A stretch of DNA of 27,517 nt from CAYUNA01 sp047629355 (GTDB lineage Bacteria; Bacteroidota; Bacteroidia; Chitinophagales; Saprospiraceae): positions 1-27,517 of the forward strand of contig JBLHWU010000065.1 of assembly GCA_047629355.1 (NCBI GenBank). The letters run 5' to 3'. Below are positions 1 through 7,733 of this stretch, piece after piece. Positions within the stretch are counted from its first letter, which is position 1. Each line of letters begins with the position of its first letter. Below the pieces are notes generated by a model, which saw only the letters and a program-made list of their open reading frames with translations, was not told where the DNA came from and did not search any database. The translations under genes were made by a program, and so were the position numbers.

Positions 1-1
1 C

Positions 2-1285
2 ATAACCATCAATTTATCATTTGAAAATCCTGCAACGGGCAGTTACACAAATACTTTATGCCCAGGCGGCTTTGAAAATATTGGCGGAAGTATTTTCGAT
101 GAAAACAATCCAAATGGCGCGGCAATTTTACAAAATGTAAATGGCTGCGATTCAATTGTCAATGTCAATTTAATCTTTGAAAATGAAGTAGAGGAAACCA
201 TTTTTGAAACACTTTGCTTTGGTGAATCCGTAAATATAAACGGGGCTAATTACAATCAAAACAACACAATGGGAGCGACCACATTTCCCGATGGAAGCTA
301 CTTTGGTTGTGATTCTACCGTTAATGTAATCATTGATTTTCACCCCGAAGCTACTACTGATTTCACCGCTACTTTAGCTGTAGACGAAAGCATTATTATT
401 GGAGGGCTGACTTTTGATGTTAACAATCCATCAGGCATAGTTATCGTTCCTAATTCCAGCGGGAATGGCTGTGATTCAACCATAAATGTGGCTATTCAAT
501 TTGAAGATGGGTTTGATCTGGAAATGTTTTCTTTCGCTCCAAATTGCCCCGATGAAGAAAATGGAGGTATCACGATAGACACAATTTTAGGGCTAGAATT
601 GCCAATTTATGTATTTCTAAATGGTGTTCCGCAAAGTATATTTGTGACTTATCCAATTGAAATTAATGACCTAAGTTCAGGGTTTTACATAGTTGATTTT
701 GCAGATGTGACAGGACAGGGTTTCACGTCCGAAATTGATGTGCCAAATGCACCAACGCTCCTTTTAGATATTGGACAAAATCAAACTATCAGTATCGGTA
801 CGACTATCAACCTAACGCCACAAACGACCGTCAATAACGCCATCTGGCAGTGGTCTCCAAATGACTTCTTGGATTATAATACCTGTTTAAATACCACCGC
901 AACGCCACTGGATAATATTACCTATCAATTAACGGGGACGACGGATTCAGGCTGTCTGGTATCGGACGAAATTTCTATCTTTGTTGAGCAGGAAAATCCG
1001 GTATTTGCGCCCAATATTTTTAGTCCAAATAATGATGGGTCTAATGATTTTTTCACCATTCAAGGTACCAACGAAATTGCCATTATTAAGCAGTTTCTTA
1101 TTTTTGACCGCTGGGGCAGTTTGATGTTTGAACGAACTAATATCACAGCAAATGATGATAAAAATGGATGGAATGGAACCTTTCAAGGTAAAAAGGTTGA
1201 ATTAGGCGTTTATGTTTTCTTTGCAGAAGTAGCATTAATTGATGGAACGGTACAGATTTTGGAAGGAAGTGTGACGGTTCTTTAA
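2..1285 (+). CDS. Secreted repeat protein with type B T9SS sorting domain (CHU_C), 5' end outside window
   Basis: The reading frame is open from base 2 to the TAA at 1283-1285, giving 427 residues with no start inside the window, so this is the C-terminal part of a larger protein. Three imperfect modules of about 40 residues, each ending in a GCDS(T/I)(V/I)NV motif, lie at about bases 59-178, 212-340 and 368-499; each carries an upstream segment rich in Gly and Asn. A beta-rich region follows, and the last 95 residues (about 998-1282) form a gliding-motility-associated C-terminal domain: FSPNNDGSND, then FDRWGSLMFE, then GWNGT and a final GSVTVL. In this family the domain directs export through the type IX secretion system and attachment at the cell surface. 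The substrate or adhesin role of the repeats is unknown. No terminator-like hairpin is visible just after the stop. Confidence 0.9.
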   Translation: MTINLSFENPATGSYTNTLCPGGFENIGGSIFDENNPNGAAILQNVNGCDSIVNVNLIFENEVEETIFETLCFGESVNINGANYNQNNTMGATTFPDGSYFGCDSTVNVIIDFHPEATTDFTATLAVDESIIIGGLTFDVNNPSGIVIVPNSSGNGCDSTINVAIQFEDGFDLEMFSFAPNCPDEENGGITIDTILGLELPIYVFLNGVPQSIFVTYPIEINDLSSGFYIVDFADVTGQGFTSEIDVPNAPTLLLDIGQNQTISIGTTINLTPQTTVNNAIWQWSPNDFLDYNTCLNTTATPLDNITYQLTGTTDSGCLVSDEISIFVEQENPVFAPNIFSPNNDGSNDFFTIQGTNEIAIIKQFLIFDRWGSLMFERTNITANDDKNGWNGTFQGKKVELGVYVFFAEVALIDGTVQILEGSVTVL

Positions 1286-1448
1286 TAAATCGAACGAGGA
1301 AAGGAGATGAAGACTCATTTGATTTCAAACAATAAGCAAATTCTAAAAGATTAACATAAACCTATTGGAAGAAAAAAAGAAACTCCCCGCAGGAAAAAAT
1401 TATGAGAAAAAGTCTTTAGGAACTATGCTTATCTATTGAAAAAAAATG

Positions 1449-1523
1449 TGAGACTGGAGGGATTCGAACCCCCGACCCCTACCCTGTCAAGGTAATGCTC
1501 TAAACCAACTGAGCTACAGTCTC
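1449..1523 (-). tRNA. tRNA-Val (anticodon GAC)
   Basis: Read on the minus strand, this 75-nt segment folds as a full cloverleaf. The acceptor stem GAGACTG pairs perfectly with CAGTCTC. The D arm is GCTC-loop-GAGC, the anticodon stem is TTACC/GGTAG with loop TTGACAG, and the T arm has the standard TTCGAAT loop. Loop positions 34-36 read GAC, which decodes the valine codon GUC; the similar-looking GTC of tRNA-Asp is excluded by the register. The 3' CCA is not encoded (CAT follows the discriminator A). A T-run on the minus strand follows the gene. A TACTTTTG promoter element lies about 80 bases upstream. Confidence 0.95.
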
Positions 1524-1602
1524 ATGCAGAATAAAAATCAAAATTGAACTAAAAATTGAAAACGCTTTCGTTTTGTTTTGATGATTTTCATACGTTGTAG
1601 TG

Positions 1603-1610
1603 CAAAAGTA
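1603..1610 (-). promoter_or_regulatory. Bacteroidota -7 promoter element upstream of tRNA-Val
   Basis: The minus strand reads TACTTTTG, an exact match to the Bacteroidota -7 consensus TAnnTTTG, about 80 bases upstream of the tRNA 5' end. No convincing TTTG -33 element at 19-21 nt spacing was found, so the call rests on the -7 box and its position. Confidence 0.5.
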
Positions 1611-1791
1611 ATTTCCTTTTGGAAAAAAGGAAGGAAAATTGCGTTTTTTTTCTTTTCAAAATTGATTTAAATGCTTTTTTGAAGTGTTTTGTCGCCTTTC
1701 ACTAAAACAATAAAGTTAAATATATTAATTTTATTTTCAATAAAATTACACTTTAGCCTAATTTTTATTTTGTGCTTGAATATGGTTTAAT

Positions 1792-4011
1792 ATGACTTCA
1801 CCACCGCTTGACCCTTACCTCCTCATTTCTAATCAAGACATCTCGCCTGCTGACCAGCGTCAGTTGCTCAAAAATGTCCGCTATACAAAAGGTGGTTATC
1901 GCAATCGTCATGGCTATCAAGAACCAGAGTTTCTCGATTTCTGTGCGGCACTTGGTCGGACTAATTTGCCGATGTCTGATAAAAAATGGTTCTATGATTT
2001 GTTTTCAAGAATGAATAATATTGACCAATTGCCCGCCTTAGATTTTCCTCAATTTTTAAAGGGACTGAATATTAATTTTCAGCCACTGCGTTATGTTTTA
2101 GAACGAAAATTAATCCGCGATGTCTTATTGCAGCATCTGTCCGAAGCGACGATTTTTCAAACACCTCTTCTTTTTGACAAAGCTCCTAATTTGAAAGAGG
2201 GAGACTGTCTATTATTGGTTGGGGAAATGATTTTGCCTAAATCTGAAATTAAGGAAAAAGCGAAAAATTTGGGTTTGACTATGAAGCATCGTTTATCTTC
2301 TAAAATCACCCACGTAGTATTAGGACAAGATGCAGAAAACTGGAAAGATGGAACGGAAACAACCAATTTTCAAATCATCACCGAAAGTGCTTTGCAAGCC
2401 TATTTTCACCAAAACGCCCCAAAATATATCGAAAAAGACGAGCAATCGGGCGATAAATCGATGGTAAAAAATATCATCAGTCTTTTAGAAAATCCAGACG
2501 AAGAAAACATCTCCTTAGGATTAGAATTAATGCAAGGTGGCGGTGTTCCAAAAGCCGCTTTAGAACATTTATTGATATTGGCGAAGACTGCACCTGCTTC
2601 AGAAATGCGCAAAGAATCGAAGGCATTATTAGAACCACATGCGCCATCAAAATGGTTGCCTTTACTGAAAAACAGACTTGGGTTTCATCAAGAAAAATTA
2701 TGGATGTCGATAGAAAACATTTGTAAGCAAGTCGGTAAATTAGGAGAACAAATTGAACCAGAGATGGCTGCCTTTTTCATCGTTATACTACAAAGGCAAT
2801 TAGATATTTATCCAGAAATGCGCGATGCTTTAGATGAACCCTTGTATGAAATTTCTGAAAAAATGAACATTGGAGACCATCTTTTAGATGCCAATGCCAT
2901 TGTCTTTGTGAATGGAACAACGCGTTTGAAAAAAATAGAAATTAAAGAAAAACTAGAAGCCGCTAATTTAAAATATGCCCAAAAATATAGCCCAAAAGTA
3001 ACGCATGTCCTCATTGGCAGTAATCCAAAAATGTGGGATTTAAATAAGACCAATTTTAAAATTATAACCGAAAATCATCTCCAAACTTACCTCTCTAAAA
3101 CCACGCCGAGCTACCTCGAAGAAGCCGCCGAAGCAGGAAATACACAAATGACGGACAATTTGTTGCAAATGTTGCACAGCTCCCATGAATCCAACGTTTC
3201 GATTGCCCTTGAAATGCTTGACGGTGGTGGTGTTCCAACGGATTTGTTAGTACCTGTTTTGGTGATTAATAAGTCGGCAAGTGACGCTAAAATTCGTGCT
3301 AAAGCTCGTAAATTATTGGAATTATATGCGCCCGTAGATTGGTTGCCTTTGATAAAAAACAAGCTACTTTTTAAAGGCATTACCGCTAACGCGAAGGAAA
3401 ATGATTTAAACAAAAAACTGGATAAATTGTCGAAAGAAACCTCGTATGAATCAGCGGCAATATTATCCATAGGCTTGTTTAAAAAGTATAAACGCGGGCT
3501 GCGGTTTATGATGAAAAAATCGAATCAAAAGAATTATTTCGACGCTGCTAAATTGTTGCTGGATGGAACACATCTGGCATTTGCCGAAGGATTGGGTTTT
3601 AAAAATTGGCGAAACCATGCGCCAGATGCGGTTATTTTAATGAGTCCAATGAAATTGGCAGTTCATTTTCCAGCATCTTTATTGGAATTGGGGAAGATTG
3701 AAAGCATTGATTGTCACAATTGTAAATTTGTGACGATGCCAAAAGATATCACCAAATTTACGGACATCAAGGAGCTGGATTTTTCTCATAATTTTATAAA
3801 AACATTGCCGCAAGAATTGCATAAATTAGCAAATCTAGAAGTGTTAAATTTGAAAATGAATCAATTTGATGAATTTCCTATTCAATTAGCGACATTGAAA
3901 AATTTAAAAAAAGTGGATTTGCGTTTTAATCGAACGAACCATCAGTTTGCGAAGTTGACGCTGCCACAAGAGGTTAAAGATGCTCTACCAAACTGTGAAT
4001 TTATTTTGTAA
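1792..4011 (+). CDS. Large repeat protein: duplicated BRCT-like + helical module, C-terminal leucine-rich repeats
   Basis: A 739-residue cytoplasmic-looking protein without a signal peptide. Residues about 136-206 and 367-437 resemble each other and look BRCT-like: a short beta strand, a K-EIKEK helix, then KITHVVLG or KVTHVLIG and an IITE(S/N) helix. Each is followed by a second matching block (about 220-296 and 452-528) with the signature LE(L/M)-GGGVP and WLPL(L/I)KN, which reads as HEAT-like helices. The whole BRCT-plus-helices unit has therefore been duplicated. Residues about 630-715 carry leucine-rich repeats (LDFSHNFIKTLP, LNLKMNQFDEFP, VDLRFN). The ATG at 1792 is the first in frame. 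A hairpin begins 15 bases after the stop. The function is unknown; BRCT and LRR folds both suggest protein-protein binding. The BRCT assignment is by pattern only and should be treated as tentative. Confidence 0.85.
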   Translation: MTSPPLDPYLLISNQDISPADQRQLLKNVRYTKGGYRNRHGYQEPEFLDFCAALGRTNLPMSDKKWFYDLFSRMNNIDQLPALDFPQFLKGLNINFQPLRYVLERKLIRDVLLQHLSEATIFQTPLLFDKAPNLKEGDCLLLVGEMILPKSEIKEKAKNLGLTMKHRLSSKITHVVLGQDAENWKDGTETTNFQIITESALQAYFHQNAPKYIEKDEQSGDKSMVKNIISLLENPDEENISLGLELMQGGGVPKAALEHLLILAKTAPASEMRKESKALLEPHAPSKWLPLLKNRLGFHQEKLWMSIENICKQVGKLGEQIEPEMAAFFIVILQRQLDIYPEMRDALDEPLYEISEKMNIGDHLLDANAIVFVNGTTRLKKIEIKEKLEAANLKYAQKYSPKVTHVLIGSNPKMWDLNKTNFKIITENHLQTYLSKTTPSYLEEAAEAGNTQMTDNLLQMLHSSHESNVSIALEMLDGGGVPTDLLVPVLVINKSASDAKIRAKARKLLELYAPVDWLPLIKNKLLFKGITANAKENDLNKKLDKLSKETSYESAAILSIGLFKKYKRGLRFMMKKSNQKNYFDAAKLLLDGTHLAFAEGLGFKNWRNHAPDAVILMSPMKLAVHFPASLLELGKIESIDCHNCKFVTMPKDITKFTDIKELDFSHNFIKTLPQELHKLANLEVLNLKMNQFDEFPIQLATLKNLKKVDLRFNRTNHQFAKLTLPQEVKDALPNCEFIL

Positions 4012-4025
4012 TCTCCTTGTGTAAG

Positions 4026-4104
4026 GTAGGTGACCCCAATTTTTGACTTTTAAAAAAGTAATTTCCTAAGATAAAAATTTTAGGCTCCCGAAGTTGGGGA
4101 CTAC
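4026..4104. repeat. Hairpin after the BRCT/LRR gene
   Basis: GTAG...CCCCAA (from 4026) pairs with TTGGGG-a-CTAC (4094-4104) across a small bulge, with an inner CCTAA/TTAGG stem (4065-4084). It starts 15 bases after the stop codon, so it may act as a 3' end or terminator structure, but there is no clear T-run after it. Confidence 0.5.
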
Positions 4105-4118
4105 ATACGGACCTTGGG

Positions 4119-4284
4119 TTAAGTAACACGTACTAATTAATCAGGTAATTTTTAAACATCTTTTTCTGCTATTCTCCTTTAAAAAAGACTTCAAAAAAAG
4201 GATTATTCAATCCTTTTTTAAAGAAAACTATCGAAAAAATCTTGTCCAAAAATTTTACCTGATTAATCACTACGCGTTACTTAA
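4119..4284. repeat. Long imperfect palindrome A (166 bp)
   Basis: The left arm starts TTAAGTAACACGTA and runs through TTAATCAGGTAA; the right arm ends TTACCTGATTAA...CGCGTTACTTAA. The arms are about 75 bases each, with many scattered mismatches, and meet near 4200-4215 (AAAGGATTatt-caATCCTTT). There is no coding potential. It abuts palindrome B and shares the TTAAGTA-type end with it. Confidence 0.75.
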
Positions 4285-4446
4285 GTAGGTGACCTTAAAT
4301 AATCGATACTTTTAACAGAGGATATTTTTTGTTTAAGAAATTTAAAAAATCCTTTAATAGTCCTTCTATTGAAGGCGTTTTTAAGTTTTTTAAACGGAAA
4401 ATAGTCCTGTCGAAAAGTGTCGATTATTTAGAGGCACTTACTTAAG
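4280..4446. repeat. Long imperfect palindrome B (167 bp)
   Basis: The left arm CTTAAGTAGGTGACC...TAAATAATCGATACTTTT is matched by the reverse complement of the right arm, which reads CTTAAGTAAGTGCC...TAAATAATCGACACTTTT. By eye the arms (about 83 bases) agree at roughly four positions in five. Both outer ends are CTTAAG. Its length is almost the same as palindrome A, which it overlaps by five bases. Confidence 0.75.
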
Positions 4447-4590
4447 AGGGTCGGCACGCTGTGCCTGCATTTCTAAACAAGTACATCTCTCGCAAAAAAC
4501 TGTTGACGTGTGCATGCAGTTTTTCGTACACCCCATTTTACTCGGAACAGTTATTATATCTATGTAAAATTACTATGTGCGCTATATATT

Positions 4591-4909
4591 TATTAGACTT
4601 TGGACGGAATTCAAATCCTATAAAATCGTAAATAACTGATTTTCAATTAGTTAAAAAATAGCAACTTAATTTTTGCTGTTTTTTTGTTTTAATTTTCAAA
4701 AACTGGGAAAGTTCAAGTTGAAAAAAATGACGCATTAAACATATTTATATTTTTAAACGATTGATTACCAGTAACTATTTTTGATTATTTGATATAAAGT
4801 CCGTAAAAACTCCTTTTTGCAAAATTTTATATCGATTTTCAGGTAAAATTATCAAATCAAATATAGTATTTATTTACAGATAAAATACTTTTTCGTCCAA
4901 AGTCTAATA
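4591..4909. mobile_element. MITE-like element with 16-bp terminal inverted repeats
   Basis: TATTAGACTTTGGACG at 4591-4606 is exactly inverted at 4894-4909. The 319-base interior is AT-rich and encodes nothing credible. The first 15 bases of the repeat (TATTAGACTTTGGAC) are identical to the left end of the transposase-bearing element at 25498-25512, so this looks like a non-autonomous relative that could be moved in trans. If the outermost TA is a target duplication, the repeat proper is TTAGACTTTGGACG. It ends 71 bases before the protease gene start. Confidence 0.75.
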
Positions 4910-4931
4910 CTTATTTAAAGCACATAAAAAC

Positions 4932-4960
4932 TTTTGTCTAATTTTTTTTCTTTACTTTAG
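4932..4960 (+). promoter_or_regulatory. Possible promoter for the PDZ-protease gene
   Basis: TTTTG (4932-4936) is followed after 16 bases by TACTTTAG (4953-4960), one mismatch from the Bacteroidota -7 consensus TAnnTTTG. It lies 20-50 bases before the ATG at 4981 and just outside the right end of the MITE-like element. The spacing is slightly short, so the call is weak. Confidence 0.35.
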
Positions 4961-4980
4961 CCTTTTGTACCCAACGTTAT

Positions 4981-6207
4981 ATGAATAAATTCCTTCTTTT
5001 AACCAGCATTTTATTATTTCTTTTTGTGAGCATGCTCAGCGCACAGAATGGATATAGTTTGCGTTCGGTAAATAAAGTTGAAATTCCATTTGAGTACGAA
5101 AGTAACCTGATTATTATCAAAGCGACTTTTCAGGGTTTTATGCCCTTAAAATTTATTTTTGATACCGGCGCAGAACACACGATTATTTCGAAAAGAGAGA
5201 TTACTGATATTTTAAAAATACCCTATCGACGAGAGTTTAAGCTACTTGGGTCAGATATGAGTGCAGAGATTTCGGCCTTTCTAATTTCAGGTGTTCAGTT
5301 GCAAATTTCAGATTTATTACTCCCCAATCAGTCGATGTTGGTGCTTAGCGAAGACCATTTGCACTTAGAGGAAGTTGCAGGTATTCAGATACATGGAATT
5401 TTGGGTTCAGACGTCTTTAAACGCTATGTCGTAAGGATTGATTATTCAAAAAAAGTCATTACGCTGTACAGTAATAATATATTTAAATTACCTAAAAAAG
5501 GGTTCGAAGCCATTGATATTGAAATCTTTAAAAACAAGCCATACTTGAAAGAAACGCTTTGGTTGACGCCAACGGATAGCCTTCCTGTCAAATTATTGAT
5601 TGATACGGGCGCAGCACTTTCCTTATTGATTCATTCGGATAGTGACACGTTGTTGACCATTCCAGAGGGTGCCCGTTTGGGGAAATTAGCCTTTGGATTG
5701 GGTGGTTTTATTGAAGGGTATTTGGGGCGAATTCAAAAATTGAAATTAGGTAATTTCCAACTTAATGAAGTCCTCACTAATTTTCAAGATTTAAATGAAA
5801 ATTTAGACACTACTTTTTTGAATAATCGGAATGGATTAATTGGCAATCAAGCATTAAATAGATTCGATGTTATCCTTCATTATCCGCAGCAAAAATTATA
5901 TTTACGACCGAATAAAAAGTACAAAAAAGCGTTTGAATTTGACAAAAGCGGTTTGATTGTGATTGCGACTTCTCCAACTTTGAATAAGTTTACGATTCAC
6001 GATGTTTTGAAAAACTCGCCTGGAAAAGAGGCTGGTTTGCAAAAAGGAGACGTCATTAAAAGTATCAATCGTTTCCATGCTAGCTTTTTTTCTTTACGAG
6101 AAATTAATCGAGCGTTGAAAAAAAAGGTAGGTAAACGAATTAGAATGGTCGTTAAAAGGGGGGAAAGACGAATGGTTTTTTATTTTAAACTTCGAAAACT
6201 AGTCTAA
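4981..6207 (+). CDS. Exported retropepsin-like aspartyl protease with PDZ domain
   Basis: 408 residues. Residues 1-21 form a signal peptide (hydrophobic LLLTSILLFLFVSMLSA, then AQ). Two aspartyl-protease lobes follow, each with a catalytic-type motif: FDTGAEHT (D61) and IDTGAALS (D208), each followed later by an ILGSDVF or LIGNQAL segment typical of retropepsin-like folds. Residues about 323-405 form a PDZ domain (SPGKEAGLQKGDVIKSIN). This matches the bacterial aspartyl protease-PDZ family common in Bacteroidota; having both DTG motifs in one chain implies an intramolecular active site rather than a homodimer. The likely location is the periplasm or outer surface; no T9SS sorting domain is seen. 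The substrate is unknown. A strong hairpin lies 30 bases after the stop. Confidence 0.88.
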   Translation: MNKFLLLTSILLFLFVSMLSAQNGYSLRSVNKVEIPFEYESNLIIIKATFQGFMPLKFIFDTGAEHTIISKREITDILKIPYRREFKLLGSDMSAEISAFLISGVQLQISDLLLPNQSMLVLSEDHLHLEEVAGIQIHGILGSDVFKRYVVRIDYSKKVITLYSNNIFKLPKKGFEAIDIEIFKNKPYLKETLWLTPTDSLPVKLLIDTGAALSLLIHSDSDTLLTIPEGARLGKLAFGLGGFIEGYLGRIQKLKLGNFQLNEVLTNFQDLNENLDTTFLNNRNGLIGNQALNRFDVILHYPQQKLYLRPNKKYKKAFEFDKSGLIVIATSPTLNKFTIHDVLKNSPGKEAGLQKGDVIKSINRFHASFFSLREINRALKKKVGKRIRMVVKRGERRMVFYFKLRKLV

Positions 6208-6236
6208 GGAACGCGAATTAAATAATAACCTATCTA

Positions 6237-6307
6237 AAACAAAAGGAGTTTGAGGGGTAAAAACGGTTTTATAAAACCCATTTTACCATTCAAACTCCCT
6301 TTGTTTT
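6237..6307. terminator. Strong, near-perfect terminator hairpin after the PDZ-protease gene
   Basis: AAAACAAAAGGAGTTTGA...GGTTTTAT meets ATAAAACC...TTTTACCATTCAAACTCC and a final TTTGTTTTTG. The stem is over 30 bp with few mismatches, A-rich on the left and T-rich on the right, so it could terminate in both directions. It starts 30 bases after the stop at 6207. Confidence 0.8.
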
Positions 6308-6503
6308 TGCATCAGATTTAAGAGTCTTAAAGTAGAATTAGGGAATAGGCAATTAATAACTTACGAATTTGACAGGGCTACTTTCCTCTTCCCTTAAGTA
6401 GATAGTTATTTAGAAGTTGTTGCGATAGTGCGATTCTTCATAGAACTGTATTGGTTTTCAAGTGTTTATAACTGGCTGAAAATTTTGAAAGGATATGTTA
6501 AGT

Positions 6504-6820
6504 AACGACGAAAAAATAAATTGTCCAGCTGGACGAGGTTATTTTTTTCTCCGTTTTTCTTTGAAAGAAAGAGTATTGTTGATACTAAAGTAATATACCA
6601 TATTTATTGATAGAATTTTAGAACTAAGGTTTTTTTGATAGTTTTTCTTTAAAAATCCTTGTATAGCCTACGTTACAGAATGATTTTTAAAGGAAAAATA
6701 GCGAAAAAAGATAGTCTTAAAAACTATCAATAAATATGGTTTACTACTTATGACTGATTTCAAAGGAAAAATTGAGGACAAAAGAATCCTTCCAGTTGTC
6801 CAATTTATTCTTTTGTTGTT
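6504..6820. repeat. Long imperfect palindrome C (317 bp)
   Basis: The left arm starts AACGACGAAAAAATAAATTG; the reverse complement of the right arm starts AACAACAAAAGAATAAATTG. The arms also share a CCATATTTATTGATAG block (about 6600 and 6727) nearer the centre at about 6660. There is no coding potential. It is preceded by TTAAGTAA, the same sequence that begins palindrome A. The rest of the 6208-6916 spacer holds the terminator hairpin and nothing else recognisable. Confidence 0.75.
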
Positions 6821-6916
6821 GCTAGATGAATATTAGTCCTTTTTAAAACGAGATAACAATTTTACATAAAAAAATGGTTCAGTCCTATTTAATATGTACA
6901 CATAAAAAATAGAATT

Positions 6917-7648
6917 ATGTCTAAAATAAAAAATAAAAAAATGCCTAAAGGTGCAGCGAATATGAAACGTTGGACACGCATGGAAGGTGAGCATTCTTGG
7001 ACGATGTTTAAAGTCATTTCGGAGTTTGTAGAAGGATTTGAAAAGTTAAATATGATTGGCCCCTGCGTTTCCATCTTTGGGTCGGCACGGACAAAACCTG
7101 ACAATCCAAACTATAAAAAAGCCGTTAAAATTGGAAAATTATTGACCAAAGAAGGCTTTGGCGTCATCACAGGTGGCGGTCCTGGTATCATGGAAGCGGG
7201 AAATAAAGGCGCTTATGAAAATGGTGGATTGTCCGTAGGATTGAATATTAATTTGCCGTTTGAACAAAACAACAATCAATGGATTGATCGCGATAAAGTA
7301 TTGAATCACAGTTATTTCTTTGTCCGGAAAGTCATGTTTGTTAAATATGCACAAGCCTTCGTTGTGATGCCTGGTGGCTTTGGGACTTTGGATGAAATGT
7401 TCGAAGTTTTGACCTTAATTCAGACGAAAAAAATTACGCCAGTACCGGTTATTTTAGTCGGCACAGAATTTTGGTCGGGTATGAAAGATTGGGTAAGAAA
7501 TGTGATGTTGGAGCAGTATGGAACGGTTAGTGCAAAGGATTTAGATCTCATTCCAATTGTTGATTCTCCGAAAGAAGTGATTGACATTATCCACAAGTTT
7601 TATGCGAAAGAACGCCATAAAATTGAACCGAATTTAAGTTTAAAATAA
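6917..7648 (+). CDS. LOG-family (TIGR00730) nucleotide-monophosphate phosphoribohydrolase-like protein
   Basis: 243 residues with a Rossmann-like fold. Visible family motifs are GSAR (residues 55-58), the nucleotide-binding GGGPGIMEA (86-94) and the hallmark PGGFGTLDE (152-160). Proteins of this family were long called lysine decarboxylases; characterised members hydrolyse nucleoside 5'-monophosphates, including cytokinin ribotides, to free base and ribose phosphate. The actual substrate here cannot be read from the sequence. The N-terminal 25 residues are Lys-rich and extend beyond the usual core. The first ATG in frame was used; no classic Shine-Dalgarno is present, as usual in this phylum. 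It is followed by a hairpin (7664-7710) and then the hypothetical gene at 7734 on the same strand. Confidence 0.9.
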   Translation: MSKIKNKKMPKGAANMKRWTRMEGEHSWTMFKVISEFVEGFEKLNMIGPCVSIFGSARTKPDNPNYKKAVKIGKLLTKEGFGVITGGGPGIMEAGNKGAYENGGLSVGLNINLPFEQNNNQWIDRDKVLNHSYFFVRKVMFVKYAQAFVVMPGGFGTLDEMFEVLTLIQTKKITPVPVILVGTEFWSGMKDWVRNVMLEQYGTVSAKDLDLIPIVDSPKEVIDIIHKFYAKERHKIEPNLSLK

Positions 7649-7663
7649 ATATTCATGGTTTAC

Positions 7664-7710
7664 TTGTTGTATTGCTTCCTGGCTAAACCGCCTCCGCAGC
7701 AATGCAACAA
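7664..7710. terminator. Hairpin between LOG-family gene and hypothetical gene
   Basis: TTGTTGTATTGCT (7664-7676) pairs with AGCAATGCAACAA (7698-7710) with one G-T wobble. It lies 15 bases after the stop of the LOG-family gene. No T-run follows, so it may be a weak terminator or an mRNA end-protecting structure. Confidence 0.45.
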
Positions 7711-7733
7711 TAAAGCCCTGAAACAATATAGCG

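Larger units (their letters stand above)
4012..4980. other. Gene-free spacer rich in long palindromes and a MITE-like element
   Basis: No credible gene is present in this 969-base, very AT-rich spacer. It contains a post-gene hairpin (4026-4104), two abutting long imperfect palindromes (4119-4284 and 4280-4446), small hairpins just after them (GGCAC-gct-GTGCC near 4453, AAAAACTG/CAGTTTTT near 4495-4527), and an element with perfect 16-base terminal inverted repeats (4591-4909). Each of the larger elements is listed separately. Confidence 0.8.

Noticed and set aside
1741..1791. Promoter for the BRCT/LRR gene near TATTTTG at about 1767
   Set aside because: It is one base short of TAnnTTTG and lacks a -33 element; AT-rich sequence gives many such near matches.
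4012..4980. CRISPR array or small RNA cluster in the palindrome-rich spacer
   Set aside because: There are no equal-length direct repeats with unique spacers and no cas genes; the structures are inverted repeats with diverged arms.
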